DNA of 64,000 nt. It comes from Chloroflexaceae bacterium. Its GTDB lineage: Bacteria; Chloroflexota; Chloroflexia; Chloroflexales; Chloroflexaceae. The notes under the pieces were generated by a model. That model did no database searches and was not told the origin of the DNA. It saw nothing but the letters and a program-made list of their open reading frames with translations. The stretch is from NCBI GenBank assembly GCA_025057155.1, contig JANWYD010000011.1, forward strand, positions 62,001-126,000, read 5' to 3'. Position numbers and translations under genes: made by a program. Positions 26,378 to 38,117 of this stretch are shown here, one piece after another; the first letter of the stretch is position 1, and the number at the start of each line of letters is the position of its first letter.

Positions 26378-27517
26378 ATGGCCGATAGTGTGCCATTCAC
26401 GAAACGAGCGATTGGCAGAAGTATGGATTTCTATGTAGCCGAACCGACGGACGCGCTCTACGCCGCGGTGGCGGAGGTGATGGCAATTGATGCGGTAGAG
26501 CGTTTACAACTCGCCCGTGATGACCAGATGGCGACGCGCTTTGTGGGCCGGCTGCGTATGGAGGCGCAGAGCGCCTATGATCGGGTAGCGCCGCGGCTGC
26601 GGGCGATGGGCTATACACCGCTGTTGCAGGAGGCCGGCGATCATCAGGTGGCGCTGGTAGCGGCGCCGGCATTGCCCAGACCGGCGCCCTCGCGGCTCTG
26701 GCTGGCGCTGCTGCTCTTCGCCCTTACCGTGGCCTCGACGATCTTTGTGGGCGGGTTTTCCGCCGAGGGCTTTAATCTGGCGAAGGGGTTGGGTTTCAGC
26801 GCGGCGCTGCTGGGCATTCTGCTTGCCCACGAACTGGGCCACTATGTGGTGGCGCGGCGCGAGGGCGTGGCAGTGAGTTATCCTTTCTTCATCCCCGCGC
26901 CGATCTTTCTGTTGGGTACGATGGGCGCCTTTATTTCGATCAAAGAACCGGTGCCGAACCGGCGCGCCCTGCTGGCCATCGCCATCGCCGGCCCGCTGGC
27001 GGGGCTGATTGTAGCCATTCCGGTGCTCTTCATCGGGCTGAGCATTTCCGAGGTGCGCCCGATTGTGCCTGCGCCCGGCAGTTTTACCGAAGGCAACAGC
27101 CTGCTCTACGCGGCGATCAAGATCCTCGTCTTTGGGCGATTTCTGCCCAGCAATGGCGAGGATGTGTACCTGCATCCAGTGGCCCTGGCGGGCTGGGCCG
27201 GCCTGCTCGTCACCGGGCTGAACCTGTTGCCCGCGGGCCAGCTTGACGGAGGGCACATCTTCTTCGCCCTGTTTGGGCCGCGGCTGGCGCGGGCAATGAG
27301 CATGGTCGTCGCGCTGGCTCTGCTCGCGATGGGCTTTCTCTGGAGCGGCTGGTTCATCTGGGCGGTGATCGTGGCCCTCCTGGGTCAGCAGCGCAGCCCC
27401 CTGCTTAATGAGGTCTCGCCCCTGCGCGGCCCCTGGCGCCTCCTGGCCTTCCTGGGGCTGGTGGTGTTTATCCTGGTCTTTACGCCACGGCCGATTATGG
27501 AGACCACAGGGATGTGA
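26378..27517 (+). CDS. Site-2 protease family (M50) membrane zinc metalloprotease
   Basis: A 379-residue intramembrane protease. The zinc motif HELGH is in LLAHELGHYVVARREGVAV, and the second motif is NLLPAGQLDGGHIFF, where the Asp completes the metal site. About six to eight membrane helices are present (first at about 108-125). Residues 1-100 are a soluble N-terminal region. The form with NLLPxGQLDGG and a long soluble N-terminus is common in cyanobacteria, Chloroflexota and chloroplasts (EGY1-like). Substrates are likely membrane-bound regulators. The start may instead be ATG 26423 (MDFYVAEPTDALY); ribosome binding sites are poor for both. Confidence 0.9.
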   Translation: MADSVPFTKRAIGRSMDFYVAEPTDALYAAVAEVMAIDAVERLQLARDDQMATRFVGRLRMEAQSAYDRVAPRLRAMGYTPLLQEAGDHQVALVAAPALPRPAPSRLWLALLLFALTVASTIFVGGFSAEGFNLAKGLGFSAALLGILLAHELGHYVVARREGVAVSYPFFIPAPIFLLGTMGAFISIKEPVPNRRALLAIAIAGPLAGLIVAIPVLFIGLSISEVRPIVPAPGSFTEGNSLLYAAIKILVFGRFLPSNGEDVYLHPVALAGWAGLLVTGLNLLPAGQLDGGHIFFALFGPRLARAMSMVVALALLAMGFLWSGWFIWAVIVALLGQQRSPLLNEVSPLRGPWRLLAFLGLVVFILVFTPRPIMETTGM

Positions 27518-27561
27518 TTTCGCCGTGTTGGGGGGTGGTCCTCACCCTCCCCCGGCCCCCT

Positions 27562-27586
27562 CCCTCTCCACCGCAGGTGGAGAGGG
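27562..27586. terminator. Perfect 11-bp stem-loop after the site-2 protease gene
   Basis: CCCTCTCCACC pairs with GGTGGAGAGGG across GCA. A near copy is at 38087-38111 (one mismatch) and a diverged one near 53073-53098, so it is also a small repeat family. Lack of a T-tract leaves termination uncertain. Confidence 0.5.
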
Positions 27587-27598
27587 AGGGGGAGGCGC

Positions 27599-27726
27599 TT
27601 CTCAGGTGCAGGGTTTTCCGGCCCATACTCGCGTCGCATGCGCCATCCGGGGCGGGGGGTGAGGATCGTAAGTGCATTGGAATGCCGAAACCCCCTTCTT
27701 ACTCGAAAAACCCTTATACCTGAGAG
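27599..27726 (+). repeat. Repeat family 1 copy B (internally deleted)
   Basis: Ends TTCTCAGGTGCAGGGTTTTC and CTTATACCTGAGA match copies C and D, but about 45 central bases, containing the GGGACGCCCA segment, are missing after CGCCATCCGGGGC. A shorter derivative of this kind is usual for MITE-like elements. Confidence 0.7.
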
Positions 27727-27894
27727 GGGGGAGGCGCAGGGCCTTACTGCGGCCCGTGGGAGGGTCTAGCCCTGCCATATTCTTCCGGTGCGCAATGCGT
27801 ATGCTCTGGCGGCGCGGCGCGGTGCGCCGCCAGGAATATGCTACCATACGCCACATCATTGGATGAGCCGTCCTGGAGATGAGGGAGCGAGGGT

Positions 27895-28755
27895 ATGAAA
27901 TTGGTGACCTATCGCCACGAAGGCGCGGAGCGGATTGGCGCCCTGCGCGACGAGGCGATCGTTGATCTGAGCGAGGTTGCGCCATCAATGCTGGAGTTGA
28001 TCGCCGGGGGGCCGTCATTGCTGGCCCGCGCCCGGGCGATCACCGCCAGCGCTGAAAGCGCCGTGCCGCTTGAGGCGGTTTCGTTGCTGGCGCCTATCCC
28101 CAGACCTCGCAAGAACATCATCTGCCTGGGGATGAACTACGCCGCTCATGCAATCGAGTCGCTGCGGGCCAGAGGTCTGCCCGAGACACTGCCCGAATAC
28201 CCCGTCTTCTTCTCCAAGGCGCCCACGGCGGTCAACCATCCCGAGGCCGTGGTGCCGCTCATGCCCGACGTCTCTTCCCAGCGCGACTGGGAGGTGGAAC
28301 TGGCGGTAGTGATCGGCGTTGGCGGCAGGAACATTTCCAGGGAGCGGGCCTTGAGCCACGTCTTCGGCTATACTATTTTGAACGATGTTTCGGCCCGTGA
28401 TCTGCAAACGCGCCATCAGCAGTTTTTCTATAGCAAGAGCCTCGATGGTTCGGCCCCCATGGGTCCCTGGATCGTCACCGCCGACGAGATCCCCAACCCG
28501 CACAATCTGCGCCTGCGCCTGCGTCTCAACGGGGTGACGATGCAGGACTCGAACACCAGCGATATGATCTTCGATATTCCGACCTGCATTGCCACCTTCA
28601 GCCGCGGCATCACCCTCGAGCCAGGAGATATTTTTGCCACCGGCACGCCCGCTGGCGTGGGCATGGGCATGAATCCGCCGCGCTGGCTGCGGGCCGGCGA
28701 TGTGATGGAGTGCGAGATTGAGCGCATCGGGGTGCTGCGGAACGAGGTGTGGTGA
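27895..28755 (+). CDS. Fumarylacetoacetate hydrolase (FAH) family protein
   Basis: A 286-residue FAH-fold enzyme. The catalytic core carries IICLGMNYAAHAIE, PVFFSKAPTAVNHPEAVVP and the metal ligands in DWEVELAVVIG; LNDVSARDLQ, FYSKSLDGSAPMGPWIVT and FATGTPAGVGMGMNPPRWL complete the family signature. Relatives hydrolyse or decarboxylate beta-diketo acids in aromatic-acid breakdown, or act as acylpyruvases or oxaloacetate decarboxylases; the substrate cannot be deduced here. A strong purine-rich ribosome binding site (GGAGATGAGGGAGCGAGG) precedes the ATG. It stands alone; neighbours do not suggest a pathway. Confidence 0.92.
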   Translation: MKLVTYRHEGAERIGALRDEAIVDLSEVAPSMLELIAGGPSLLARARAITASAESAVPLEAVSLLAPIPRPRKNIICLGMNYAAHAIESLRARGLPETLPEYPVFFSKAPTAVNHPEAVVPLMPDVSSQRDWEVELAVVIGVGGRNISRERALSHVFGYTILNDVSARDLQTRHQQFFYSKSLDGSAPMGPWIVTADEIPNPHNLRLRLRLNGVTMQDSNTSDMIFDIPTCIATFSRGITLEPGDIFATGTPAGVGMGMNPPRWLRAGDVMECEIERIGVLRNEVW

Positions 28756-28790
28756 CCGGTTGCGGGCGCCGCGGGTTCCTCCATCGGGCA

Positions 28791-28824
28791 GGGGTATGGG
28801 GAAACCTGGTTTCCTTACATCCCC
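28791..28824. repeat. GGGGTATGGGGAAACC palindrome
   Basis: Arms GGGGTATGGGGAAACC and GGTTTCCTTACATCCCC form a stem of about 14 pairs after the FAH gene. It is one of the palindrome family also seen at 1894, 4516, 13408 and 35884. Confidence 0.6.
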
Positions 28825-28845
28825 TCCGAAGCCGGCAGCCGATAA

Positions 28846-28956
28846 TGTTCGCATCTACCGCACACGTTCGCACCGTAGAGGGCGCGGAGGGGCGCAAAGG
28901 GCTTCAAAAGCTCATCCTTTACGTTCCTCTGCGTGCTCGGCGGTAAATCTGAACAC
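28846..28956 (-). repeat. Repeat family 2 copy, reverse orientation
   Basis: Begins TGTTCGCATCTACCGCACAC and ends GGTAAATCTGAACAC, the reverse complement of the copies at 15751 and 62519. It fills most of the gap before the stop of the convergent membrane-protein gene. Confidence 0.65.
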
Positions 28957-28967
28957 GCGCCAGCAGC

Positions 28968-31094
28968 TTATGGTTCGACCGGTCGCAGAGCAATAGCAAA
29001 CGCGCACAGGCTGATGCGCCGAGGCGCCGCCGGGTCGGAGGCGGCGGGCGCCCGCAGGCGTAGTTCGTTGACACCGGGGGTGAGCAGCACCTGGGTCGTG
29101 TAGCGCCGCGGTTGGTCAGACTGGACGATCCAGGTAGCAGCCGGCCCGTTGCCGAGGGTTGCAACCAGTGGCCGGGGCTGATCAAAGGCGATCAGCCCCA
29201 GGTCAAGTTGTACTCGTAGCGGCCAGGGTTGAGGGTTGATCAGGTTGATTACGGCCTCCTCGTCCATCCAGCGCGAGCGACCAGACGGGTGTTCTTCGAG
29301 GGGGTGCCAGCCCGCGCCCATGCTGGCGAAGGGGGGGCAGGGCGGCGACGGAACCGGCAATTCGTACCAGAGGTAATCGCCAACCACCTGTGGCACGGGT
29401 GGCGCGCCCGTGAGAACGGCCGCCAGTTCGGCGATGGCGGCATGCTGATCAGGGCCCACCTCCGGTCGGTAGAGCAAGATATGGCGCACCGGGTAGGCGC
29501 ACTGCATGGCGCCTAACGTTTCGAGGTCGAGAGGCGCAATGTCTGGCGTAAGGCCCATCTGCGCGATAGCTCCCAGGAGCGGCGCCCGCTCAAGCGCCGG
29601 ATAGCTTGGCCACCGCGCGACGTAGCCGCCAATGATCGGCTGCTCGTGACCGATCTGGTTCAGCAGTGAGCGGCTATCTTCCATCGGGGCAAAGGGCAGA
29701 TCAGCCACGGCGCCAGGCCGCGCCCGTAGTTCTGCCATCAACGCTGGAGGCTCAAGGACAATCAGTTGCCGTTGCCCCGGGCCGGGCGGGGCCAGTTCGA
29801 TTATCGCCAGAACGGCGATGGCGCCAACCAGCAACGCCCTTCGTCCGGGCGGCTGGGGGGCGAGCAGGCGCTGCAGACCCAGGGCCGCCGCCACCACGGC
29901 CACCAGGAGCACCAGGGTCGTGAACAGCGAGGGGCGGCGGGCGATCTGGACCAGAGGAAGCTCCTGTACCAGAGCGTAAGGCAGGGGCAGCCCGGTGGGT
30001 TGACCGGCGATTCGGAGCGCTGGTCCCAGCGACAACAGCCAGGCTACCAGCCCCATCAGCGCCAGGGGACGCTGGCGACGCCACAGTTCTGGCAGACCCA
30101 GGGCCGCGCACCCCAGCAAGACCCAACCGGCGGCCACGTACCAGCCATCGGCGGCAAAGTCCGTCGGTGGCGGACGGGTGATCTCCCACAGGCGCTCGCC
30201 CCAGAGGGGATGCAGCATATTGGGGGCAAATAGTCCCAACAGATCGGCTGAGAAGCCCTGGATATAGGCGAACCAGATCGCGTCACGCGGCGCCGCTGCC
30301 GGCAGACGGTGGCGCGCCTGGACGATCCCGATCAGCAGTGGGAGGGTCGCCAGCCCCACACCTGCTCCGAGGCCGGCGAAGGCGCGCAGCAGATCGGCGC
30401 GCCGGGAAGAGCGCGCCAGGGCGGCCAGGCCCCAGGGTAGCGCGCCAATTAGAGCGATCAGCAACCAGTACCAGTCGCTCAGCATGACCAGCACTGTGGC
30501 CCCAATCGTTGCTAGCACCGTTCGCCACGAGGGATTGCGCTCCAGGTGCAGCAATGCCAGCAGATAGAAGATGAGCCACTGGAAGCTGATCAGGTTCAAC
30601 TGGTGGATCTGGAGCTTGAACATGTGGAACGGGCTGGCCGTTAACAATAGCCCGCACAGGAGGGCAATGCCCAGGTAGGGCGTAAAGAAGCGGGCGAGCA
30701 GGAAGGCCGCATAGCCGCTGCCGGCCATGGCCAGCAGGACCGCGGCGTTGAACCCGGCTACTGGCCCGAACAGCGCTGCCACGGGGAGCGTTGCGAGGAA
30801 ATTGCTCAGGCCCATGGTCTGGACATAGAGCTGAACGCCGTCGGGGTAGTAGAGCAGATCGGTCCAGAAAGGATTGTGCCCGGAGCGCAGGGCGCGCAGC
30901 GTCCACCAGATGTTCCAGACATTCTGGATGCCATCTTCGCGAGCGTCATAGAGGTAGCCGTGGATGGTTCGTGCGCTGGCGATGGCCGTGGTGAAGGCGG
31001 TGGCCATCGGCCAGGTAAGGATTACCGCTGCGCCGGTATAGCATAGCAAAGCTACCAGGTGAGGGAAGAGGCGCGCGCCACGCCAGGGTGTCAT
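28968..31094 (-). CDS. Multi-pass membrane protein, GT-C glycosyltransferase-like
   Basis: A 708-residue protein. Residues 1-430 hold about ten membrane helices. The first periplasmic loop carries ARTIHGYLYDAREDGIQNVW with an acidic pair, as in GT-C transferases, followed by WNIWWTLRAL and TDLLYYPDGVQLY. Residues 450-700 form a soluble region (MEDSRSLLNQIGHEQPIIGG; SLCAFAIALRPVEP) with beta-rich character. Such proteins transfer sugars from lipid carriers to cell-surface glycans or proteins, but the exact family is not recognised. No strong ribosome binding site precedes the ATG. It lies downstream of carB on the same strand by 32 bases. Confidence 0.7.
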   Translation of the reverse strand: MTPWRGARLFPHLVALLCYTGAAVILTWPMATAFTTAIASARTIHGYLYDAREDGIQNVWNIWWTLRALRSGHNPFWTDLLYYPDGVQLYVQTMGLSNFLATLPVAALFGPVAGFNAAVLLAMAGSGYAAFLLARFFTPYLGIALLCGLLLTASPFHMFKLQIHQLNLISFQWLIFYLLALLHLERNPSWRTVLATIGATVLVMLSDWYWLLIALIGALPWGLAALARSSRRADLLRAFAGLGAGVGLATLPLLIGIVQARHRLPAAAPRDAIWFAYIQGFSADLLGLFAPNMLHPLWGERLWEITRPPPTDFAADGWYVAAGWVLLGCAALGLPELWRRQRPLALMGLVAWLLSLGPALRIAGQPTGLPLPYALVQELPLVQIARRPSLFTTLVLLVAVVAAALGLQRLLAPQPPGRRALLVGAIAVLAIIELAPPGPGQRQLIVLEPPALMAELRARPGAVADLPFAPMEDSRSLLNQIGHEQPIIGGYVARWPSYPALERAPLLGAIAQMGLTPDIAPLDLETLGAMQCAYPVRHILLYRPEVGPDQHAAIAELAAVLTGAPPVPQVVGDYLWYELPVPSPPCPPFASMGAGWHPLEEHPSGRSRWMDEEAVINLINPQPWPLRVQLDLGLIAFDQPRPLVATLGNGPAATWIVQSDQPRRYTTQVLLTPGVNELRLRAPAASDPAAPRRISLCAFAIALRPVEP

Positions 31095-31126
31095 ACGATT
31101 TCAGATGGCCGAACCAACTGGTGCCA

Positions 31127-34390
<3,264 letters not shown>

Positions 34391-34713
34391 CGCTCGTATG
34401 CAACTCCTCAACGGGGAGCGTGGTTTCCTCCGCTCCGCTTACCGGTCACCGCAGGGGATTATACCTGATCTTCCGGGCAAGGTGTGGGAGGAGAGGGGCC
34501 TCTCCGGGGCTGGAGCAGAGACCGGTTTCAGAGCCAGGCCCAAACACGAAACCTTCGCCTATCTCCGAGGCTTCGAGGAACTTTACCTCTCTGAAAGACC
34601 CGTTCTGGTGCACCGCGACGAGGCCGCGCCGCACCGGAACAGGAACTCCTGCGGGGGGCGCAGGCTCGTGCACCCCCCGCTCAGACGGAGTCTCGATGTA
34701 GTATGGGGTGATT
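34391..34713. other. Intergenic region before carB
   Basis: About 320 bases with no supported gene. It separates carB from the low-G+C methyltransferase, both on the minus strand. The segment CTCCTGCGGGGGGCGCAGG is G-rich. The carB promoter should lie here, but no convincing hexamer pair was found. Confidence 0.4.
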
Positions 34714-35400
34714 TCAAACTCCTGCTTTGTAAGCAACAATGACCTCGGAAGGAAATAGCATCTGCTGGTAATACTCTCGCGCTTCAACGCTGAATCCGAG
34801 CTGTTGTAATCGTTCTTTCAACTTGATGCCGCGACAACCGCCCATGGTTTTCGGTGAAATGCTGTAGACAACGTCGTAAATCTTACTTCCAAAGCGTTCA
34901 CCTTCGGTCATGTTGACCATAATAAGTTTCCCGTTCTTTTTAAGCACACGCCTGTATTCCAACAGAATGTTATCCATGTCACTGAACGGGATAAGGTCGA
35001 GCATGTAATGATTTGTCAGGGTGTCAATCGATTCGTCTTTGATGCCTAGATGAAAGGCCGTTCCCACAGCCAGAGTGTAGTTCGCTCCGGAAATTCCTCT
35101 GAGGCGTCTTTTTGCTTTTTCGAGCATGCCCTTCGATAGATCGACGCCGATATTAATGCCGTTTGGGTTGCGTTTGACTATTTCATAAAACGCCAGTCCT
35201 GTCCCTACAGCGACTTCAAGAATAGACTGGCCATCTTGAATCGCCGCGAGTTCCAGGGCTCTGTTCCTGGCGTTTGATTCTGTCAAGATCGCCCAGATAT
35301 CATAAAGTGGCGCGATCCTGTCATACAACAAGCGAATATGCTCTTGCTCGATCCTTGCGTCAAGGGTCTTGTTATCCGGGCCGCAACACGCGATGCCCAT
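34714..35400 (-). CDS. Class I SAM-dependent methyltransferase, low G+C
   Basis: A 228-residue methyltransferase. Motif I is in ILEVAVGTGLAFYEIVKRNP, the acidic ribose contact in GINIGVDLSKGMLEKAKRRL, and motif IV/post-I in LTNHYMLDLIPFSDM. The layout resembles UbiE/COQ5-type and phosphatidylethanolamine N-methyltransferases, so a lipid or quinone substrate is possible but not shown. A strong AGAGGAGAGG precedes the ATG. The gene is unlike its neighbours: bases 34861-35040 counted by eye are about 43 % G+C, against about 60 % or more in adjacent carB, and codon use includes many A/T-ending codons. This suggests recent acquisition. Confidence 0.88.
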   Translation of the reverse strand: MGIACCGPDNKTLDARIEQEHIRLLYDRIAPLYDIWAILTESNARNRALELAAIQDGQSILEVAVGTGLAFYEIVKRNPNGINIGVDLSKGMLEKAKRRLRGISGANYTLAVGTAFHLGIKDESIDTLTNHYMLDLIPFSDMDNILLEYRRVLKKNGKLIMVNMTEGERFGSKIYDVVYSISPKTMGGCRGIKLKERLQQLGFSVEAREYYQQMLFPSEVIVAYKAGV

Positions 35401-35541
35401 GGTCCTCTCCTCTAGCGTTGGTAACGCCTGACGCCCCCCTGGCGCGGCGAGGAAGCGCAGCCGTTCGCCGCCGTTGCGGGTTGATCCTGGTAGGGGAGGC
35501 CCAGGGATATCCTTCTGGGGCCGCAGGCCCCCGCCACCCTT

Positions 35542-35727
35542 TTAATTCCTTTTCCTCACCCGATCCCAGAGAAAGACAACCGCCAGAAACAGCAGCGCCA
35601 CAACCAATCCCTGCCACCCATCTCTTAACATTAAGTTCCAACCGCCTTCCTGGTACAGGTAATAGAGCCAGGCGCCAAAAAGAAATCCGGTCGCCACTAC
35701 GATAGCATTTTTGATGTCTTTGCTCAC
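35542..35727 (-). CDS. Small two-helix membrane protein (61 residues)
   Basis: A short gene starting with GTG at 35727, preceded by GAGGGGAAC. It encodes 61 residues with two hydrophobic segments, AIVVATGFLFGAWLYYLY and GLVVALLFLAVVFLWD, and a positive end RVRKRN, so it is a small membrane hairpin protein. It shares lower G+C content with the methyltransferase about 140 bases downstream on the same strand. The function is not recognised. The Shine-Dalgarno site, sensible hydropathy and immediate stop after a charged tail support it as real. Confidence 0.6.
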   Translation of the reverse strand: MSKDIKNAIVVATGFLFGAWLYYLYQEGGWNLMLRDGWQGLVVALLFLAVVFLWDRVRKRN

Positions 35728-35883
35728 GGTTTTGTTCCCCTCAAGACCTGGTTTTGCCGCGCTAATGTTTGGGTTCCCTTTCGGTGGAGGATCGCAGAAG
35801 GGCGCAGCCTTCCGCGATCCTCCCCTCACGCAGGAGGGTTTTCTGCGAGGGCGTAACTCTTGCAGCCCCTTGCCCAGGCAGAG

Positions 35884-35910
35884 GCGTGGGGAAACCCGGT
35901 TTGCCCGCAC
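35884..35910. repeat. GCGTGGGGAAACCCGGTTTG palindrome
   Basis: Arms GCGTGGGGAAACC and GGTTTGCCCGCAC form a hairpin in the gap between the ABC-F gene and the small membrane gene. Around it, GAGGGTTTTCTGCGAGGGCG (35835) and GAGGGTTTTCTGGAAGGGCG (35932) make an imperfect direct repeat. Confidence 0.55.
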
Positions 35911-35986
35911 CCCTTCGAACGACCAGTGAGGAGGGTTTTCTGGAAGGGCGTAGTCTTCCCGGCCCTTCCCGTTCGAGAGCCTGGCT

Positions 35987-37915
35987 TCAGGCGGCCAGTT
36001 CGGCCCACTGGTCGTACTTCGCCGCCAGCAGGGTTTCGAGTTCGGCGTATTGCGTGCCCAGGGCAGTGATCTGTTGCACGTCGCGGGCGGCGCTGGCCCG
36101 CTCCAGGTCGGCCTTGAGGCGGCCAAGTTCCTGTTCGAGCAGGGCCACTTCCGCTTCCAGCGCCGCCAGGCGCTTCTTGCGCTGGCGATCTTGCAGCGCG
36201 GTTGTCTCGGAGGCCGCCGCCGGCCGCGCCGCAGCGGGAGCAGGAGCAGGCGCGCGCGCCGCCTGCGCCTCGGACGGCGCTGCGGCGGCCGCTTCGCGGG
36301 CGGCGACGAAGTCGCTGTAGCCGCCCAGGTACTCGCGAATGCGCCCCTGTTCGACGTGCCAGACTTTATCGGCCAGGGCGTCAATAAAGTAGCGGTCGTG
36401 GGAGACGAAGAGGATCGCGCCGGGATACTCCTTGAGCACGGCTTCAAGGGCCTCGCGGGCGCCGATATCCAGGTGATTGGTCGGCTCGTCAAGGATGAGC
36501 AGGTTGCCCGGCAGCAGCGTCAGTTGGGCCAGGGCGACCCGCGAGCGTTCGCCGCCGCTGAGGTCGCCAACGCGCTTGAACACATCGTCGCCGCTGAAGA
36601 GGAAGCGCCCCAGCAGGGTGCGTGCCGCGGCTTCGCCGAGGGTCGGGCTGGCCCGCGTCAGTTCCTCCAGCACGGTCGCGTTCCAGTTGAGCGCGTCGTG
36701 GCCCTGGGCGTAGTAGCCGATGTGCACCTGATGTCCCAGGCGCGCCTGGCCCCGCAGCGGGCGCACCTGGCCCAGAATGGTCCGCAGCAGGGTCGTCTTA
36801 CCACAGCCATTGGGGCCGAGGAGGGCCACCCGTTCGCCGCGATGCACCTCAAGCCCATCGGCGCGCAGCAGCACGCGGGGGGCGGTGTCCGGGCCGTCGC
36901 CGGGAAAGCCGACCACCAGGTCGTCGAGGGCGAGCGCCAGGGCGCCGCTGCGAAGCTGGGTGTCGAGGAAGAGACGCAGGCGCGCCGGTTCGCGGGGCCG
37001 TTCGATGGCCCGCTCGCGCTTCAGCCGTTCGAGGCGCTTCTCGCGGCCCTTTGCCTCGCGGGCGCGCTGGCCGGCCTTGTAGCGGCGAATGAACTCCTCG
37101 GTGCGCGCAATGAACTCCTGCTGGGCGCGAAACTCCTTCAGCCGCCGTTCCATACGCTCGGCCTTGAGTTCTAGGTAGCGGTTGTAGGGGGCCGGGTAGT
37201 CCTCCAGTTTGCCGAAGGCCACTTCCAGGGTGCGCCGGGTGACGCGATCAAGGAAGTAGCGGTCGTGGGAGGTCACGATCAGCGTGCCATCCCAGGAACG
37301 GAGGAAGTGTTCAAGCCACTCCAGGGCCTGCATGTCGAGATGGTTGGTCGGCTCATCGAGCAGCAGCAGGTCGGGGTCAGAGAGCAGCGCGGCGGCGAGG
37401 GCGGCGCGGGTCTTCTGGCCGCCGGAGAAGTGGGCCATGCGCTGGTGGTACTGGCTCTCGTGGAACCCCAGGCCCTGCAGGGTGCGCTTGATGCGCGGCT
37501 CGACCTCGTAGCCGCCCATGTGCTCGAAGCGGGCGGTAAGTTGCCCGTAACGCTCCATCGCCGCTTCCCAGCCCGGAGCGGCGGTGTCGGCAATCACCGG
37601 TTCGAGAGCCCGCATCTCCGCCTCCAGATCGCGCAGGGTCGCCAGGGCGCGCTCCATCTCCTGCCAGAGGGTCAGGTCGCCGCCGAAGCGCACCTCCTGG
37701 GCCAGATAGGCGATGCGAGCGCCGCGCGCGATGGCCGCCTGGCCCGCGTCGGGGCTTTCCAGGCCGGCGATGATCTTCAGCAAGGTGCTCTTGCCGGCGC
37801 CGTTCACGCCGACCAGGGCGACCTTCTCGCCCCGGGCCACCTGGAAGCTGAGGTCCTCGAAAATCAGTTCGGCGCCGTAGTACTTGGTCAGGCCGCCGAC
37901 GCTCAACAGGGTCAT
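35987..37915 (-). CDS. ABC-F family ATPase (Uup/YfmR-like)
   Basis: A 642-residue soluble protein with two ABC domains and no membrane part. Walker A motifs are GVNGAGKSTLL and GPNGCGKTTLL; signatures are FSGGQKTRAALAAALL and LSGGERSRVALAQLTLL; Walker B segments are DLLLLDEPTNHLDM and LLILDEPTNHLDI. The inter-domain linker (about 240-320) is rich in Arg/Lys/Glu, as in ABC-F proteins that enter the ribosomal E site. A C-terminal coiled coil (about 560-640; RLAALEAEVALLEQELGRLK) resembles Uup. Likely roles are resolving stalled ribosomes or antibiotic protection. The start at 37915 has GGAG nearby; an upstream in-frame ATG at 37930 is less likely. Confidence 0.93.
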   Translation of the reverse strand: MTLLSVGGLTKYYGAELIFEDLSFQVARGEKVALVGVNGAGKSTLLKIIAGLESPDAGQAAIARGARIAYLAQEVRFGGDLTLWQEMERALATLRDLEAEMRALEPVIADTAAPGWEAAMERYGQLTARFEHMGGYEVEPRIKRTLQGLGFHESQYHQRMAHFSGGQKTRAALAAALLSDPDLLLLDEPTNHLDMQALEWLEHFLRSWDGTLIVTSHDRYFLDRVTRRTLEVAFGKLEDYPAPYNRYLELKAERMERRLKEFRAQQEFIARTEEFIRRYKAGQRAREAKGREKRLERLKRERAIERPREPARLRLFLDTQLRSGALALALDDLVVGFPGDGPDTAPRVLLRADGLEVHRGERVALLGPNGCGKTTLLRTILGQVRPLRGQARLGHQVHIGYYAQGHDALNWNATVLEELTRASPTLGEAAARTLLGRFLFSGDDVFKRVGDLSGGERSRVALAQLTLLPGNLLILDEPTNHLDIGAREALEAVLKEYPGAILFVSHDRYFIDALADKVWHVEQGRIREYLGGYSDFVAAREAAAAAPSEAQAARAPAPAPAAARPAAASETTALQDRQRKKRLAALEAEVALLEQELGRLKADLERASAARDVQQITALGTQYAELETLLAAKYDQWAELAA

Positions 37916-38086
37916 CACGCTGCTCCACATACAGATGCGGGGCCTGGCCCCGCTCTTTTTTCATTATGCCAGATGGCGGGCGTCTGTCAACCGGCTGCGC
38001 CGGACCCTATCGAGAATAAGTCCTTCGCGGGAGGGCGCAGCCCTCCCACGCCCTGCTGCGGGCGGAGGCGTGCGGGCGCGCTTCCT

Positions 38087-38111
38087 CCCTCTCCGCCGCA
38101 GGTGGAGAGGG
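38087..38111. repeat. CCCTCTCCGCC-GCA-GGTGGAGAGGG hairpin
   Basis: Near-perfect 11-bp stem with a 3-base loop, matching 27562-27586. It lies just past the glycosyltransferase stop codon and could act as its terminator. Confidence 0.5.
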
Positions 38112-38117
38112 ATGGGG

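Larger units (their letters stand above)
27518..27894. other. 377-base gene-free region: hairpin and family 1 element
   Basis: It contains a perfect 11-bp stem with a 3-base loop, CCCTCTCCACC-GCA-GGTGGAGAGGG (27562-27586), then the shortened family 1 copy B (27599-27726). A G+C-rich inverted segment GGCGGCGCGG / GCGCCGCC lies near 27810-27833, upstream of the FAH-family gene. No gene is supported. Confidence 0.55.
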
